Positions 62,365-64,000 of a DNA stretch of 64,000 nucleotides are shown piece by piece. The DNA is from Brevundimonas huaxiensis (GTDB taxonomy: Bacteria; Pseudomonadota; Alphaproteobacteria; Caulobacterales; Caulobacteraceae). Position 1 is the first letter of the stretch; each line of letters opens with the position of its first letter. Made by a program: the position numbers and the translations under genes. The stretch covers positions 806,001-870,000 of the forward strand of contig NZ_JABBJE010000001.1 of assembly GCF_014218725.1 (NCBI RefSeq). The letters are read 5' to 3'. The notes beneath the pieces were generated by a model. It did not search any database, was not told where the DNA came from, and was given only the letters and a program-made list of their open reading frames with translations.

Positions 62365-63294
62365 CTATCCCCGCCTTTCCGGCGCCCCACCGCGCCCTTC
62401 CTTTTCCCTTTCGGCGGTCGTGCGGATGGCGTCGTTCCAATCGCCACAGCCGGGCGGCGGCAGACGCATCTCCACCGCAAGGCCGAGCGCCGTAAGGCGA
62501 TGCTTCAAACGGCGGGCGGCGGCCTCGCCGGCGAGACCGCGGTCAGCGGCGATCACAACGCTGCGGACATCGGGCGGCGGCGTCCAGGCCGCCAGATTGC
62601 CGGCGGAGAGCAGCGCCCAGCCGGGCAGGTCGAACCCGCGCACGGCCGAAAGGGTCGTGACGACCCCTTCGGCCACCAGCATCCTGCGGCCGACGACGGA
62701 CAAACGGACGGCGGCGCCGGGCGGAACACAGCCCACGGTCTTGCGTGACACCGCCAATCGGACCGCCTGACGCGCCGCAGCGTCCAGATAGGTCAGTTCC
62801 ACCCCGGTCGTGCGCCCGTCGGGATCGCTGATGCGGGCCATCAGAGCCCGCAGGGTCGGCCCGCCGGTCCGATAGACCGAGACCGGCGCGGCGGGATGTT
62901 CGAGAAGGTCGCGAACGCCAATGGACCAAGGAACGGCGCGACGCTGCAGATGACGGGCGGCCAGGCCGGACGGGCCGATCCTCACGCCCTGCGACCAGAG
63001 CCGCTCGGCCGTCTGCCGACGAACGCGCGTATCCGGACGTGCGACCGATGCGGCGCCGGACAGCGGCGCGCCCGCCGGCCGGCCCGCCGCGTCCACGAGG
63101 CCGCGACGGCGCAGATCCGCCATCACGGCGCGCCAGTCCGACCCTCCGAACGAATGGGCCACGACGCGCCCCTCCGTCAGCCACAGGGACACAGAGCGGT
63201 CTTCGCCAGAATGGCCGGGCCCAGGCACGTTGGCGCGCGCGCCGTTGTGATAGAGATCGCCGCCGAGGGCGGCGACAATGCCGCGCAGGCTCAT
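62365..63294 (-). CDS. Toprim-domain primase-like protein
   Basis: A 309-residue protein. The N-terminal 150 residues resemble the zinc-less primase helper region of plasmid and phage primases ([39 protein letters not shown]). A Toprim domain follows: Glu in [15 protein letters not shown], and D-x-D-like [22 protein letters not shown]. It could prime lagging-strand synthesis on transferred DNA. The ATG overlaps the radC stop by four bases. Confidence 0.85.
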   Translation of the reverse strand: MSLRGIVAALGGDLYHNGARANVPGPGHSGEDRSVSLWLTEGRVVAHSFGGSDWRAVMADLRRRGLVDAAGRPAGAPLSGAASVARPDTRVRRQTAERLWSQGVRIGPSGLAARHLQRRAVPWSIGVRDLLEHPAAPVSVYRTGGPTLRALMARISDPDGRTTGVELTYLDAAARQAVRLAVSRKTVGCVPPGAAVRLSVVGRRMLVAEGVVTTLSAVRGFDLPGWALLSAGNLAAWTPPPDVRSVVIAADRGLAGEAAARRLKHRLTALGLAVEMRLPPPGCGDWNDAIRTTAEREKEGRGGAPERRG

Positions 63295-63965
63295 GGGAGC
63301 AACCCCATCTGCCGAAAGCTCGCCGTGCCCTCCCGACCCACCACGAGATGGTCGTGCACCGGGATGTCGAACACCCGCGCCGCCTCGACCACCTTGCGCG
63401 TCATGGCGATGTCGGCCTGCGACGGCTGGGGATCGCCGGACGGGTGGTTGTGGATGAGGATAAGGGCGGATGCGCCAGCCTCGAGCGCCCGCCGCACCAC
63501 TTCGCGCGGATAAACCGGAGCATGATCCACCGTGCCATCCGCCGCCGCTTCGTCGCAGAGCAGGCGGTTCTTCTTGTCGAGATACAGGACGCGGAACTGT
63601 TCCCTTGGCCGATGACCGACGGACACACGGGCGTAGGCGACGAGGCTCGACCATGAGGTGATCACAGGCCGGCGGCTGGCGGTTTCGCGGGCGAGATGTT
63701 CGGTCAGTCCCGCCAAGCGTTTGACGCGGTCTACCGTCTTCTGGTCGAGACCGTGGCGCTTCAACTCCGCAGTGTCGGCGTGAACGAAGGCGCCGACTGT
63801 GTCGAACCGGCGCTGGAGCGCGCCGACCAGGGCTCCGTCGGCCGCGAGGTCGAGATCGATGAGGAGACGGTGAAGCCAGGCGCAGCCGCCGTCGGCGGTG
63901 GTGACAGCGCGACCGGAAGTGGACAGCCGCCCCGGGTCGGGCGGCGCAATGAGGGCGAGAGACAT
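63291..63965 (-). CDS. radC: RadC family JAB-domain protein
   Basis: A 224-residue protein of the RadC/MPN+ family. Helix-hairpin-helix-like N-terminus (TVDRVKRLAGLTEHLARETASR), then the metal-binding JAB motif LILIHNHPSGDPQPSQADIAMT with the HxH and downstream Asp ligands. It is common on integrative elements, with unknown biochemical role. It is first in the leftward radC-primase-parB run; a 7-base hairpin CGCTCCG/CGGAGCG at 63980-63996 precedes it. Confidence 0.92.
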   Translation of the reverse strand: MSLALIAPPDPGRLSTSGRAVTTADGGCAWLHRLLIDLDLAADGALVGALQRRFDTVGAFVHADTAELKRHGLDQKTVDRVKRLAGLTEHLARETASRRPVITSWSSLVAYARVSVGHRPREQFRVLYLDKKNRLLCDEAAADGTVDHAPVYPREVVRRALEAGASALILIHNHPSGDPQPSQADIAMTRKVVEAARVFDIPVHDHLVVGREGTASFRQMGLLP

Positions 63966-64000
63966 GATGAGCTCCGTACCGCTCCGAAGCGGAGCGCCCC

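Noticed and set aside
59711..62770. A 1019-codon rightward frame over the ParB-like and helicase genes
   Set aside because: No recognisable motif and antisense to well-supported genes; an artefact of GC-rich third positions.
1..64000. CRISPR arrays, rRNA or tRNA genes, insertion sequences
   Set aside because: No regularly spaced repeats, no recognisable rRNA or cloverleaf sequence and no transposase were found by reading both strands; a covariance-model search would be decisive for tRNA.

Overview
The window reads as most of an integrative and conjugative element (ICE) from a GC-rich alphaproteobacterium. A GcrA-type cell-cycle regulator homologue (54280-54756), a Ti/RP4-type trb conjugation operon and an astexin-like lasso peptide locus with a TonB receptor together suggest Caulobacterales or a close relative. 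That taxonomic guess is inference. No rRNA, tRNA or CRISPR array was recognised, and nearly all of the sequence is coding.

Layout, left to right. (1) 1-5900: 3' part of a tyrosine recombinase, then a possible defence patch: a HEPN-like protein, a small protein plus SMC/RecN-type ATPase pair, and a Fic protein with an altered motif. (2) 6290-20330: metal-resistance cargo. A leftward run of about 11 genes encodes a His-rich periplasmic protein, the CzcCBA-type RND pump, a CDF-like membrane protein, an isoprenylcysteine-methyltransferase-like protein, a 43-residue membrane peptide, a P1B-4-type metal ATPase, a DUF305 protein, a small membrane protein and an acyltransferase. Beside it lie a DUF411 protein and a MerR regulator that overlaps a textbook MerR-type promoter driving a Cys-rich CDF transporter. 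(3) 20400-24090: a DarT-DarG ADP-ribosylation toxin-antitoxin pair coupled to a GHKL ATPase with a nuclease-like C-terminus. (4) 24270-38450: the conjugation operon, leftward: GntR regulator, TraG, CopG-like protein, TrbB, then an AT-rich 269-bp gap (promoter or oriT candidate), then TrbC-D-E-J-L-F-G-I, TraF, a lytic transglycosylase and small DNA-binding proteins. (5) 38640-48710: a complete proteobacterial lasso peptide locus: XRE-like regulator, 39-residue precursor, fused B protein, C cyclase, and on the opposite strand an isopeptidase, a TonB-dependent receptor with a signalling domain, FecR and a FecI-type sigma factor. (6) 48750-51360: twin small XRE regulators behind duplicated upstream elements, a DUF5710 zinc protein and a membrane protein. 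(7) 51510-63965: DNA-processing backbone: DUF3363-type relaxase, DUF2493 protein, GcrA, two SSB proteins, a 1420-residue methylase/helicase of the Strawberry-notch family, a ParB-like protein, a Toprim primase-like protein and RadC.

The most interesting signal is the lasso peptide locus. It sits between the two conjugation modules, so it is probably mobile cargo. Its predicted 20-residue core starts with Asp instead of the usual Gly/Ala/Ser/Cys. It follows an unusually short 19-residue leader, and the small precursor gene is bracketed by two perfect inverted repeats. The opposite-strand genes form a coherent uptake, sensing and linearisation circuit for the product.
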